Assembly (NCBI GenBank): GCA_032622095.1
Contig: CP136061.1
Location: forward strand, 266,547,551-266,611,550
From: Siphonodentalium dalli
Taxonomy: Eukaryota; Mollusca; Scaphopoda; Gadilida; Siphonodentaliidae
Direction of reading: 5' to 3'
DNA: 64,000 nt
Of the stretch, positions 44,618 to 55,269 are shown one piece after another. The first letter of the stretch is position 1; every line of letters starts with the position of its first letter. Under the pieces are notes generated by a model, which saw only the letters and a program-made list of their open reading frames with translations, ran no database searches and was not told where the DNA came from. The position numbers and the translations under genes are program-made.

Positions 44618-44700
44618 TTTCAGGGTGGCTGCTTTTAGTTGGTTTCGCATTCATAACAGCTGTAACTCTGGGATATCCAGCCAAAGAAGAAGACATATAG
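44618..44700 (+). CDS. Coding exon 8: transmembrane segment, short tail, stop
   Basis: The acceptor TTCTTCTAATTTCAG joins in phase 1 (G plus TT gives Val). The product is VSG, then the 17-residue hydrophobic stretch WLLLVGFAFITAVTLGY (residues 578-594), then PAKEEDI and TAG at 44,698. The acidic polar tail after the hydrophobic segment argues for a membrane anchor and not a GPI signal, which would end hydrophobic. The cytoplasmic tail is too short for a signalling domain. A second CAG six bases into the exon (at 44,621-44,623) could serve as an alternative acceptor and would remove two residues in frame. Confidence 0.83.
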
Positions 44701-44744
44701 GTGATTTTGAAAGAGGTTTTCTGAATATTGAATCCCATTTATTT

Positions 44745-44930
44745 ACATATCCCACATGTTTTGTACTAAATCCTGTTTGTTGATTGGTCAGTTGCCAATT
44801 GAGTCATGTGTTTCATACCCCAATAATACACCCCGTAACACGAACAGACATCATCACTTTGTGATGACTAATAGTGGTAGATAGAATACGTTGGTGTGCT
44901 TTATTAACATGCTGCCATTTGCAGAACTGA
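44745..44930 (+). repeat. Dispersed repeat overlapping the likely 3' UTR
   Basis: TTTACATATCCCACATG, GATTGGTCAGTTGCCAATTG, AGTCATGTGTTTCATACCCC and AGTGGTAGATAGAATACGTT match 62,560-62,650 and 62,960-63,090. It begins 45 bp after the stop codon, so the untranslated end of the mRNA is probably made of repeat sequence. No convincing AATAAA precedes it. Confidence 0.55.
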
Positions 44931-44940
44931 ATTTTTTTAC

Positions 44941-45172
44941 CCTGTGCCAATGCATTCTCTTATATATGCGAGTCGACCATAGGTCGCCTCGCATATATAA
45001 GAGAATGCATTGGCCTAACAATTTTTTATCATGTTTTTTAAATAAATGTTTCTTACAATTTTTAGGACATAAAATAAAAAACATCCATTACCCTGCAGGG
45101 AGCCCCACACATATATAGAAGTATATAGAAGAGTGTCGTCTGCTCATGTTTGTCTGGGGCTCTGTATGGGTA
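44941..45172 (-). mobile_element. Single-hairpin element (family H), reverse orientation
   Basis: It opens CCTGTGCCAATGCATTCTC with the hairpin first and ends GGGGCTCTGTATGGG, the reverse complement of the head of the copy at 15,001. Confidence 0.75.
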
Positions 45173-45296
45173 TTCTGCATGGTGAAGATGGTGATGTGCA
45201 CCTTTACCAGTTTGGTGATATAGAGGAACTAAACGTGGCATTGCATCACTAAATTCACCCTCTGAGTCCCTCTTTCTGTAAATGTCAGACACACTC
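45173..45296 (-). mobile_element. Family G fragment
   Basis: GCATCACTAAATTCACCCTC then TGAGTCCCTCTTTCTGTAAA and TGTCAGACACACT match the right end of family G. Confidence 0.55.
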
Positions 45297-45480
45297 TGGC
45301 CCCTTTGTGCCGTCGTGCACATTTCGATTTTTTTTAAATTTAAAAACTTTCTTCTGTATTTAAAATTTTGAAAGACTAATGCCGTTATAACATCCGCCGG
45401 GTTATTCCGAGGGACCGCACCAAATTTGTTGAAGTCGGTCCAGGGCTCTGGGAGAAAAATTAGACAGATCCCACTCTTGT

Positions 45481-45627
45481 ATATACATGTACCGGTATAT
45501 AAGATTGTTATGTACATGTACCGGTATATAAGATTGTTATGTACATGTACCGGTATATAAGATTGTTATGTACATGTACCGGTATATAAGATTGTTATGT
45601 ACATGTACCGGTATATAAGATTGTTAT
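45481..45627 (+). repeat. 29-bp tandem repeat, five copies
   Basis: The unit is GTTATGTACATGTACCGGTA plus TATAAGATT, repeated with almost no change. The near-identity of the copies suggests recent expansion. Confidence 0.9.
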
Positions 45628-45639
45628 GAAAATCTGTTT

Positions 45640-45800
45640 TGCATTGTTTTGCCCAGTCTGACTGGGAGCTGTATTATTTTGCCTTTTTGATTGTGATGTG
45701 TTTGTATACACTGTGCATTGTTTTGCCCAGTCTGACTGGGAGCTGTATTATTTTGTCTTGTTGATTGTGATGTGTTTGTATACACTGTGCATTTGAAGTA
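45640..45800 (+). repeat. ~75-bp tandem duplication
   Basis: CATTGTTTTGCCCAGTCTGA to GTGTTTGTATACACTGTG occurs twice in a row with two or three differences. Confidence 0.85.
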
Positions 45801-46036
45801 TACACTGTGCAATTGAATAACTTTACTTTGCCATTATTTATTTTTTTATAAAGCATTTATTATTAACTACTGTGATTATATGCTATAATCCGGTGCTTAT
45901 ACGCTATAATCCGGTGCTTATATGTTACCTTTATTAAATTCTTTTATTTTATTCATGCCTTTTACGAGTTTCCAATCTGGTCAAATGTACATGTGACTCT
46001 GCTCAAAACAAAACAGTTTTATCTCTGTGTGTTCAA

Positions 46037-46917
46037 CAGAGCTGTTAAGTTTTACGGATTGTCCGTGAGTCTCCCGGATTGCCATGGCAAAAATATCTAA
46101 AATACGGATAACCACCAATTTCTCCCGGATTTAGCAAACCCCGCATTCAAAATTTCAAAGAACGATGTTCAATTTTTTTGTTTTTAAAGTTCGTGCATTT
46201 CTCGGAGATTCCCCAAATGACCAGCTGAAATGACGGGGAATTCCTTATTTCCGGTACCGTAAATGCCCACACGTTGACATTCACAGAATGTACCGTTGGT
46301 AACTTTAATGTTCCCTCTTGATTGAAGACTGATATTAATTGATTTTCACACTCTGGTGAAGCCACACTCATAAAGGGTGTTATAGTGTACAATACCTATA
46401 ATCACAAGTGTGCAGCTCTATTGTAAGGCCCCCATTGACGCACATTTCTTTGTAATGGATTAGTGGCATGCATTACGAACGGAATGTGTCCATTTCGGTT
46501 TGTGACCCGTGTAACTCGGGGTTCGTTTTTACTTATTTTAAACAAAGTTTCTGTTTTTTTAAATTTGCTAATAAATGGTGGAATGTGTCCATTTCTTTTG
46601 GGGGTTAAACCGTAAGACGAGTCCATTTTGTAGTTTATTCCAATTTTGTACTTTCGGTTTCGCGCATATCCGGCTGTATGCCTGTATCCGGTGGAATTCT
46701 GAGAATTTTACTTCGTTTATAGTCGAAGTGTCTGCTTCTTTCTCTTCAATAAATGGTGGTATCTTAGGTCTATATATTTATAAAATAAACACAAATAGAA
46801 ACTCATAAAAACTGTGTAATCTTCATCATAAAAAATGATTTTTGGAACATGAACATATTTGGGCATACCTCCCGCAAAAATCTCCCGGATTGACATTTTC
46901 AAAACTTAACAGGTCTG
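46037..46917. mobile_element. hAT-type element, 881 bp
   Basis: The ends CAGAGCTGTTAAGTTTT and (complement) CAGACCTGTTAAGTTTT differ at one base. GTGTTCAA flanks both sides (46,029-46,036; 46,918-46,925), an 8-bp target duplication. CTCCCGGATT occurs inside both ends. CAG ends with an 8-bp duplication are typical of hAT elements. No transposase frame is seen. Confidence 0.85.
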
Positions 46918-46994
46918 GTGTTCAATGACCTTGAAAAACATCACTTCATGTTATTATTAAGCCTGTCACGTCTCCAGCTGACTGAAATTTTCCA

Positions 46995-47168
46995 TGTGCC
47001 AATGCATTCTCTTATATATGTGAGTCTCCCATAGGGAGCCTTGCATATATATAAAAGAATGCATTGGCCTAACACTTTTACCTTGACCTTGTAAGCCAGT
47101 GCATTCTCTGATATATGCGAGTCTCCCTGTGGGAGCATTGCATATATAAGAGAATGCATTTTCACAGG
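46995..47168. mobile_element. Diverged two-hairpin element
   Basis: GTGCCAATGCATTCTCTTAT opens a hairpin whose loop reads GTCTCCCATAGGGAGCC in place of GTCGACCATAGGTCGCC. A second hairpin GCATTCTCTGATATATGC follows. No CCCTTTACCC ends are present, so it is an older relative of families P and H. Confidence 0.7.
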
Positions 47169-47236
47169 GTCTTTAATGCTGCACCAATGTAGCTCCCATC
47201 ATGAAAGTCTTAATGGGTTTTTGAAAGATTTTAACC

Positions 47237-47490
47237 CATTCTATACTAAACACTAATTGACGAGTAGTTATCTTATTAACTCTTTCTATATTGAACACTC
47301 ATTGACGAGTAGTTATCTTATTAACTCTTTCTATATAGAACACTCATTGACGAGTAGTTATCTTATTAACCCTTTCTATATAGAACACTCATTGACGAGT
47401 AGTTATCTTATTAACCCTTTCTATATTGAACACTCATTGACGAGTAGTTATCTTATTAAACCTTTCTATAGAACACTCATTGATGAGTTG
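47237..47490 (+). repeat. 48-bp minisatellite, about 5.3 copies
   Basis: The unit is CATTGACGAGTAGTTATCTT, ATTAACYCTTTCTATATWGA and ACACT. The unit length is a multiple of three so a 99-codon frame stays open by default; I see no other coding sign. Confidence 0.88.
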
Positions 47491-48679
47491 TTATCCCTTA
47501 GGAAATGTTCAGATAATATGTTCAACATGGTAATTATAATGAAAATGATTTTATGACTCCAGCCAGTCATTTTCATTATAATTTGCATGTTGTTTGCATT
47601 GTTCATTGAGCACACATTTTTCACTTATTCATGGCTCAAATTCATTCATTTGTTGCATATATTCTGTTGAGTTTCAAACGAGATGGTCCCATAAATGGTC
47701 GGATTTAGTGTACAGTACCCCTTTAATGTTTTATGAAACCTATTACTGTTTAATTAACCCTTTTATGATGGGACCTGCTCTGGTACATCATTACAGACAT
47801 AGGGAGACTCGCATATATAAGAGAATTCACTGGCTTATGAGGACAGGGTAAATATTGTTAGACCATTGTATTCTCGTATATATAATTATATAGTATAATG
47901 TTGTAGGGTCGGGTTTAGTTTTCAAACCCGAAATACATGTGTGGTAGAGTGGTCAATTCCTACAATCATCACAGGATTATACGTTGAATAATAAGAATAT
48001 CGTATAAAATAATTATTTAATTCAAGAATATCATTGTATTCAACATGCAAGCATATAGTCTATCTATAATGCGCCGATTCAGTGGTTGTATTCCCATGCA
48101 TAAGTACAGCAGCCAAAGCTATGTTAACAGGGAGAGTCCAGAATCTGGCCTAAAATGGGTTAAATTCCGAAGTCGGGAATCCCAATAGACGTCAGCTAGT
48201 AAAGGGATGACTTTCGATTAACTCCCAAGTAAGTAAAACGCACGGTCCTTTTATACCCGCCTGACAACCAACGGACTAGGGGGTCGCCCGCGAGCCCTGA
48301 GTCTCGGGAGAGTTGCTGACTGCTGTTGAGACTACTGCACGCGTCATAGCTTGACAACGAAGTAGGCGTACCTCGTTGCCTCCATGTGCATACAGTAAAC
48401 AAGGAAAATGGCTGCCTAGCGGAACAAACACTGAATTTACGCATGGATAAATATGAATTATATTGAAACATATCAATCTATAGCAATTGAATTAGCAATG
48501 AACAGAAGTAATGTAAAGGAGTTTATATGAGAGAATAGGTAATTACGTGAATTAAGCCCAATAAAGTGGGTGGTTTTGGAAAAGAAAGAGAACATTTATG
48601 AAAACGAAAGTAGCACGAATTGCGCCTGGGAAAATCCCAAATTAGAAAGCGTAACTCCGCAAGCCTTGAAATAGGGTGT
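47491..48679. other. Intergenic stretch
   Basis: A remnant hairpin arm, AGACTCGCATATATAAGAGA, lies at 47,806. CAGTCATTTTCATTATAATT mirrors an earlier AATTATAATGAAAATGATT near 47,531-47,584. Otherwise nothing is recognised. Confidence 0.4.
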
Positions 48680-48783
48680 CTGTCATTTGCAGAATGAGGT
48701 CCCCAGAGGGTGAATTTAGTGATGCTACCCCACATAGCGGGCTAGCATCACCAAATTCACCCTCTGGGGACCTCATTCTGCTT
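48680..48783 (+). mobile_element. Family G hairpin, single intact copy
   Basis: GTGTCTGTCATTTGCAGAAT, then GAGGTCCCCAGAGGGTGAAT returning as ATTCACCCTCTGGGGACCTC. This is the cleanest example of the G hairpin (about 45-bp arms). A piece of the P/H hairpin (48,789-48,832) follows directly. Confidence 0.85.
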
Positions 48784-48879
48784 ACAATAGGGAGCCTTGC
48801 ATATAAGAGAATGCATTGGCACAGGGTGTCCGCAAAATTTCAGGAAGCTACAGTCATGAAAGGGTTAAGCTTTTTATTA

Positions 48880-49270
48880 AACACTTGGTTTGTGGTTCGG
48901 GGTCAGTCGGTTGGGTTAGGGTTAGGGTTAAGCTTTTTGTAAACACTTGGTTTGTGGTTCGGGGTCAGTCGGGTTTTTGTAAACACTTGGTTTGTGGTTC
49001 GGGGTCAGTCGGTTGTAAACACTTGGTTTGTGGTTCGGGGTCAGTCGGTTGTAAACACTTGGTTTGTGGTTCGGTGTCAGTCGGTTGTAAACACTTGGTT
49101 TGTGGTTCGGGGTCAGTCGGTTTTTTGTGTAAACACTTGGTTTGTGGTTCGGGGTCAGTCGGTCACTTGGTTTGTGGTTCGGGGTCAGTCGTTCACTTGG
49201 TTTGCGGTTCGGGGTCAGTCGGTTCGGGGTCAGTCGGTCACTTGGTTTGCGGTTCGGGGTCAGTCGGTTG
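48880..49270 (+). repeat. ~36-bp minisatellite with short telomere-like insert
   Basis: The unit GTAAACACTTGGTTTGTGGT then TCGGGGTCAGTCGGTT is repeated about 11 times with length variation; later units drop the GTAAA part. GGTTAGGGTTAGGGTTA at 48,915-48,931 separates the first two units. Confidence 0.88.
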
Positions 49271-49564
49271 AAATAAAAATAAAACAAAATTGCATGTTGA
49301 TAGTATATCAAAATGTTTTTTTTTCCTAATAGTGATGGGCGGTTTTGAAATTTTGACTAGGTTACGGTTTCAGTTTGGACTAAACCACGTGATTCCCCAC
49401 CTTGATAATATTAATAGAAAGCAGCATTTTTCAGACAGGGGACTTCGATTCATATTTATTATCTTTAACCCTGGAAACTATATAAATTTGTTAGGAAGAG
49501 ATAGATGAACTTTAAAATTATCATTTTTCTTCCGGTTTCTGTTATCTTTATATTTTTCAAATAT

Positions 49565-49705
49565 TTACATGCTTCCATTATATGTTTTTATCTCTAATAT
49601 ATCTCACATATTTACATGCTTCCATTATGTTTTTATCTCTAATATATCTCACATATTTACATGCTTCCATTATGTTTTTATCTCTAATATATCTCACATA
49701 TTAAC
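49565..49705 (+). repeat. 45-bp tandem repeat, about three copies
   Basis: The unit is ACATGCTTCCATTATGTTTT plus TATCTCTAATATATCTCACATATTT; copies are near identical. Confidence 0.88.
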
Positions 49706-49816
49706 ATGTTATCTCAAAATGAAGAATATTACTCATTGGTTACGGATTTGATGTTTGATAATATATATCTACTGTGGTTACCAGTGTTTTTCCAGTATGC
49801 TATTGTTGATATTCTT

Positions 49817-50215
49817 TTAACCCTTTACCCAACAAACCGGCCAAAACCGGCCAAATAAAGCTTCAACAGCCTAAAATATCTTGGGTCTGTCTCAATAGAA
49901 CCATACAAATATGGATATCATTGGAACCGGCTCCTTGACCACATTGTGATAGTTACAGCTAGCCATGTGCCAATGCATTCTCTTATATATGCGAGTCGAC
50001 CATATGTCGCCTCGCATATATAAGAGAATGCATTGGCCTAAAAAAAATCTTTTTTTAACACTTTTTACCATTTTTTCTTACATTCTTTAACAATTTTATA
50101 ATTTGTAATGTGTTAAGCCAATGCATTCTCTTATATATGCGAGGCGACCTATGGTCGACTCGCATATATAAGAGAATGCATTGGCACAGGGCCCTTCTGT
50201 TGGGGAAAGGGTTAA
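49817..50215 (+). mobile_element. Family P two-hairpin MITE
   Basis: TTAACCCTTTACCCAACA to TGTTGGGGAAAGGGTTAA, bordered by TTAA. Two opposed ~67-bp hairpins lie at about 49,971-50,038 and 50,118-50,186. This copy lies outside the gene. Confidence 0.87.
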
Positions 50216-50400
50216 AAAGAATACTTTTAATTTTCTGAACTTTTATACATAATAATGATTCCTGTCTATTTCTGTGCCTTTTGCAGAAATCTACTTTTTA
50301 TGTCATTACAAACAGGTGGGTGGGTGACTAGAGGGTCTCCAACAGAGGGAATGTGTCCATCATGATATTTTAACTGTACCCCCCGAAAAAATTCATTTGC

Positions 50401-50433
<33 letters not shown>

Positions 50434-52255
50434 ATTTATTTTATGAGTCACCGATTATTGTTTTATAGTCAGGGTTCGCGCTGCCACTTATAATTCACTT
50501 TTGGCAAAAAATATTTTCATTGTTTTATGGTGCCCATATTCAGAATGAGCAAATGGTGATGCCACAGTGACCTTCATTATGTGGGGAAATTATATGATGG
50601 ATAGGTTTGAGCCATTGTTTCTTTCACTTTATTTATTTTGACGGATGGAAGGGCTATGTGGTCCGTCACGACCGTCAGTCCGTCCTCCGTTCTGACAATA
50701 CTTATGAATTAACTCATGAAATAACACGGGGACGTTTGCGGATTGGACAGTGGTAAGTTCTAGGTACGACACCATATATACATAGGTGGCGACATAACAA
50801 ACGGCACGGCATCGGAAAGATATTGCGGGAATTCGGCCATTTTCGGATAAGTTCGTTACTTTCCATTGATGATGGACATGCTAAATTAATGCAACGGGGA
50901 CTCGGCCATTTTGAATTTTCGGACACCTCCCAATTTTGACGTACATACCACAACTATGATTCTTCGGTACAAGAGATAATTATTGATTGATATAACATAT
51001 ACTGGTCCGGGGAATTTCATGATATACTTATAATACTGGAATATCAGCCACGGAGATATCAACGTAGCTGTTATGATAACGTGGGAATCTGTAAAATATA
51101 TTAATTCGTGCGCCCGCGTGCTGCGATCTCGGAGGAATCCGATACCTCTCGCTACAACAACGGCACCTCCGATGATTATATAAACAAAATAACCTGGCCA
51201 CGACTGCGTGTGGGATTTAAAGTTGCATATGTTGTGTTTTGTATATGTACACCAATATGTAAGCAATTCATGAGATTCAGGATTCTCTACAATTTTATTT
51301 ACACTATTTTTATTTTTGACTGGCTAAAACTGCTCCTACGGCAGACTGTCTGTTCATCATTAGCATAATATTAGCTTCCGGTGAGCAAGGCGGGATACCT
51401 TGTTTGTGGGCCCAGGACACTGTGGCATCACCATTTGCTCATTCTGAATATGGGCACCATAAAACAAAGTTATGGGGTTGTATCTGGAATCAACTTGTCT
51501 GTATGTCCGAACTTGTATTCCTTCATTTTTCAGTCAATTTTTATATATACCCATACTATAGAGCACATAGTGTCAACTCCGGATTGACCACTTGTCGTCT
51601 GCCTGTCTGTAGACACATTACGCATGGTGCGATAACTCAAACATTTTTGATCTGAACTGAACCAAATTTTGTATATGCGTTTCTCAACCCAAAATATAGA
51701 TTGAGTTTGAATATGGGTATGATATGACTTTTTTATGGTGTTATGGCCCTTTTTGACTTAGAATTCATGCATGCTGCAATAACTCAAGAATTATTCATCT
51801 GATCGAATTAAATTTGCTATGTGAGTTTCTAAGCACAAATTACAGATCAAATTCGAATATGGGTTTGATCGGATTTTATTTAATGCAGTTATGGCCCTTT
51901 TTCAAATTTTTTTTTTAAATCTTTAAAGATTAACATTGAATGATATGGATTTTAGCTTCCAAGCTGAAAGTAGCTAATCACTATCACCAATGTATGGGTT
52001 AAACATCTGCGGAATGTGATCAGCCTCTCATTTTAAAACTTGGTAAATATATTTAACACCATGGGAACCTGTGAAACTGCAATTATGACATCTGTCTAAC
52101 TTTATTTTAGTGTTATTCAACTTAAAAAAAATTTGTAACCCTGTATTTTGTCGATGCTGGTATTACTCCATTTGTTGGTTAAGGTTTTGAAATTTGGCAC
52201 AATTATTGATCATCATCGGAACCTGCGCACCTGAAATTATGAAATAAATATGAGC
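50216..52255. other. Intergenic stretch with a 29-bp poly-C tract
   Basis: A run of 29 C lies at 50,403-50,431. Frames on both strands at 50,886-51,368 overlap each other and show no domain. Words such as AACTCAAGAATTATTCATCTGATC and GTTATGGCCCTTTTT at 51,600-51,910 resemble the decayed repeat that continues at 52,258. Confidence 0.4.
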
Positions 52256-52257
52256 TT

Positions 52258-54290
52258 TTTAGCTCACCTGAGACGAAGTCTCCGGTGGAGCTATAGTCAT
52301 CACTCCTCGTCCGTCGTCCGTCCGTCCATCCATCAACAATTCTTTGAACATCTTCTCCTCTGGAACCGTGAGACCAAATTGGTTCATATTTGGTGTGGAT
52401 GTTCCCTAGGTGACTCTCATTTAGATTTGTTCAAATGAGGTCACTGGGTCAAATAGTTGCGAAGCCAGGGCCATAACTCTGTAATTCTTACAACAAATTC
52501 TTCTCAAATTTCATTGCGCCGATTGGGTTCATATTTGGTACAAAGGATCTTTGGGGGACTGTTATTCATATTTGTTCAAATGAGGTCACTGGGTCGAATG
52601 TGGGTGGAGCCAGTGACATAACTAAAAAAAAAAAACAAATGTTAAATTCAGATTTTTGGTTTTTTCACCTTACTCAATTTAACAAACAAAGCATATTATA
52701 AAATTAAAAAAAAAAGTGACACCATTATAACATCTGCGGAGTTATGAAACTTTAATCTTCTGAAATTACAGAAATATTCCATTACCCATCCCCCTCCCAC
52801 ATGGCCCAGACCCACCCCCACCCTGCAGTGGCCTACACCCAACCAACAATCCTTCCAATCGATATAATTTCCAGCTTCCAACATTAATACCTGTTCTATT
52901 AAAGTTGCAGATATCTCTTTGTGGATAGACAGAGAGAAACACAGGTCATTTATCTAGATTAGACTAAAATGTCACTGACAGCTTGTATAAACATACTGCT
53001 AGCAATTTTAAACAAACTGCCTGAATTTAGTGTGTCTGACATTTGCAGGTCAGAGAATCATTAATAAGAGGCACAATCTATCATGTATTGTTCAACAGGG
53101 CAAATAGGATGTCTGTCATTTGCAGAATGAGGTCCCCAGAGGGTGAATTTAGTGATGCTATCCCACACAGCGGGCTAGCAACATCAAATTCACCCTCTGG
53201 AGACCTCATTCTGCTTAGGCCTCATCTTCTTGGAAGTATCTATAGTACTTATCAAATTAACATTGTTGTTAGTTACATTTCCCTTCTACGAAATTTCTAT
53301 ATCCCCTAATTTTCAGAAGATAAAATTCATAATTGAGGTGTCCAATGGGTGAACATCAACTTCAACTGGGGAACTTCAATCTTATCCTATGTCTGCCATA
53401 GCAGTTAAGGGCCTTAGCAGAATGAGGTCCCCAGAGGGTGAATTTAGTGATGCTAGCCCACTGTGCAGGATAGCGTCACCCTCTGGGGGACCTCATTCCG
53501 CAAATGACAGACACACTATCACACTATTTCAAGGCTTGATTGTATAATACATTGTGTTGCTTGAGGCCAGGCACAAACAGTGTAGGAATATGCACACTAT
53601 TTGCAGGCTTGCTCCTTTGGTGATTGTGGTTCAGATTTGTTCAATCAGGGTCACCAGGTCAAGTAGGTGCAAGGCCAGCTACATTACTCTTTCTCTACAT
53701 AGCAATTCATGATGTGTCTTCTATGCAAGAATCAAATGGCCTATTTTGCTTATATTTGGTATGAAATTACCTTGGGTGACAGATTTGTGAAAATGTGATC
53801 ACAAAGTCAAATAAGGGCAGAGCCAGACACTTAACTATTTCACAACATAGTAATTCTTAAAATATGTTTGCAAGAACTAGTTGGCTTATTTAGCATGGAA
53901 TGTTCTTCCTTGACTGCAATTCAGATTTTTTTTTAATGGGGTCACTTGATCAAATAGGGGCCAAACGAAGGACAGTTTCCCTCTTAATATGCTTCCTTCA
54001 CAAGGACCATCAGGTCTATTTTACTGGTATTTATCATATGTATGAAGGGTTCTTTGGTGTCTGGGATTCAAATTTATTCAGATGGGGTCACCAGGTTAAA
54101 TAGGGTGGGACCAGGGACATAACTATATGTCTCTATAGTAATTCTTAAAATGTCATCTCAAGAGAGGTTGGACTATTTAGCCTACATATAGTATGGAGCA
54201 ATCAGGAGGATCCTTAAGTGACTGAGATTCAGATTTGTTAAAATGAGGTCAATTTGTCAAGAAATGGTGGGGCTATGGGGAGTTAACACT
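52258..54290 (+). repeat. Decayed ~160-bp repeat family headed by TTAGCTCACCTGAG
   Basis: The head TTAGCTCACCTGAGACGAAG, GTCTCCGGTGGAGCTATAGT and CGTCCGTCGTCCGTCCGTCC is followed by units with TCATATTTGGT, TTCAAATGAGGTCACTGGGTC and GCCAGGGCCATAACT, clear to 52,620 and degenerate at 53,590-54,290. It is interrupted by family G copies. Confidence 0.65.
53019..53516 (+). mobile_element. Family G composite element, long copy
   Basis: The outer end GCCTGAATTTAGTGTGTCTG is followed by two complete hairpin units (53,108-53,215 and 53,418-53,503) in inverted arrangement, joined by TTAGGCCTCATCTTCTTGG and ATAGCAGTTAAGGGCC. Confidence 0.7.
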
Positions 54291-55264
54291 TTTGTGTCTA
54301 ATAAAATCATTGAAATACCAAATTCTTTAAAACATCTACCTTGGAACCACCTGACTGATTAATCTGACATACATGTATTGTGTTTTGGGTCCATGGATAG
54401 TTGGGCTTCAAACATGTCTAAATGGTTTTGGAAAAAGGCGCTTGTGAGATTGGAAATTTCCAACAATTGAGAAAGTTTGAGGTGTCAGTTGTGAAATTCC
54501 AACCTAAGACTTGGGAGTCTGTAGCCCAGTCAAAGGGGACTTGTTGAGCTGGAGGAGGAGGGGGTGATCAGTAGTGTACAGTTGGTAATTTCGAGGTGGA
54601 TTTTCTCCAATCTACATATGTGAAGTCTCTCTAGCTACATATCCTGTTTAGAGCTATTTCTTTTAAAGTGATTATGAAAAGTTCTGACTGTTGTAGTCTC
54701 CAGAGTCCCAGTCTTATCAGTCTTTGCAGTCTGGTGAGCGACCCCACAGTCATTGACTGTCTTGTTTACTACAGTTATCCCCCTTTTCGACTTATAAATG
54801 TTTTTGCAACGTATATAATATTGTCATTTTGTGCAAGCGATGCACTCTTCTATTCCCAGGTAATTTCTATGAAACTAGACACAGATATTTATCACCATGG
54901 TAACCTGGTTGGAAGGTGATAACTCCTTGTTTTGACATCGTATTTACCTTTAAGTATCGTATGTGTTGATGTCAAAATATGTGCTAAATTTCTTACAGCT
55001 CAATAAATTGTGAATTTTTTTACAATTGATATTTAGAATTGCAGTAATGTTACGGTATTTGTTGGTTGATATATATATATGTATGTACATGTATGTGCTT
55101 CCAGTATTATATTTGTTTCTCCTAATACTGAGTTATTTGTTTTCTCATTAATAAAGCATTAATACTCATGAGTGTCGATATGATTCAATACAAAATTTCC
55201 TCATTTTAATGACATGAATTCTATTATAAAAATAGTTTCTCCTTGTATCGTCAATATTTTCCAT
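54291..55264. other. Intergenic stretch before the satellite
   Basis: No gene or recognised repeat; AT-rich with a short TA run near 55,070. Confidence 0.4.
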
Positions 55265-55269
55265 AATAG

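Larger units (their letters stand above)
8393..44700 (+). other. Reconstructed eight-exon gene: secretory, (A-B)x3 ectodomain, single-pass membrane protein (601 aa)
   Basis: Joining exons 8,398-8,470, 12,506-12,765, 14,626-14,935, 18,980-19,236, 20,228-20,483, 30,509-30,738, 41,164-41,500 and 44,618-44,700 gives 1,806 nt, an uninterrupted 602-codon frame including the stop. Seen directly: GT/AG at every border, strict phase alternation (A exons 1 to 0, B exons 0 to 1), 12 cysteines in A modules, 6 in B modules and none elsewhere. The layout is signal peptide 1-24, A1 25-111, B1 112-214, A2 215-300, B2 301-385, A3 386-462, B3 463-574, membrane and tail 575-601. Inferred: even disulfide pairing in the secretory pathway and a type I plasma-membrane protein with six beta-sandwich-like modules. 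I recognise no family; the four-cysteine A module recalls CUB domains only loosely. A 5' untranslated exon probably exists, because CTTTCCAG precedes the ATG exon. Transcription start and poly(A) site were not found. Confidence 0.8.

Noticed and set aside
45300-45517. Long antisense frame with PEPWTDFNKFGAVPRNN-like peptide
   Set aside because: The frame is broken by family G and H fragments and I see no reverse-transcriptase or other motif; more likely a dispersed non-coding repeat.
47257-47556. 99-codon frame with a 16-residue peptide repeat
   Set aside because: It is a 48-bp minisatellite read in frame; no splice sites, signal or non-repeat domain.
48911-48935. Telomere
   Set aside because: There are only about two and a half TTAGGG units within intergenic DNA and a minisatellite; it is at most an interstitial trace.
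48816-49329. Three overlapping 125-151-codon frames on both strands
   Set aside because: They follow a ~36-bp minisatellite whose period is a multiple of three; both strands being open at once shows no coding constraint.
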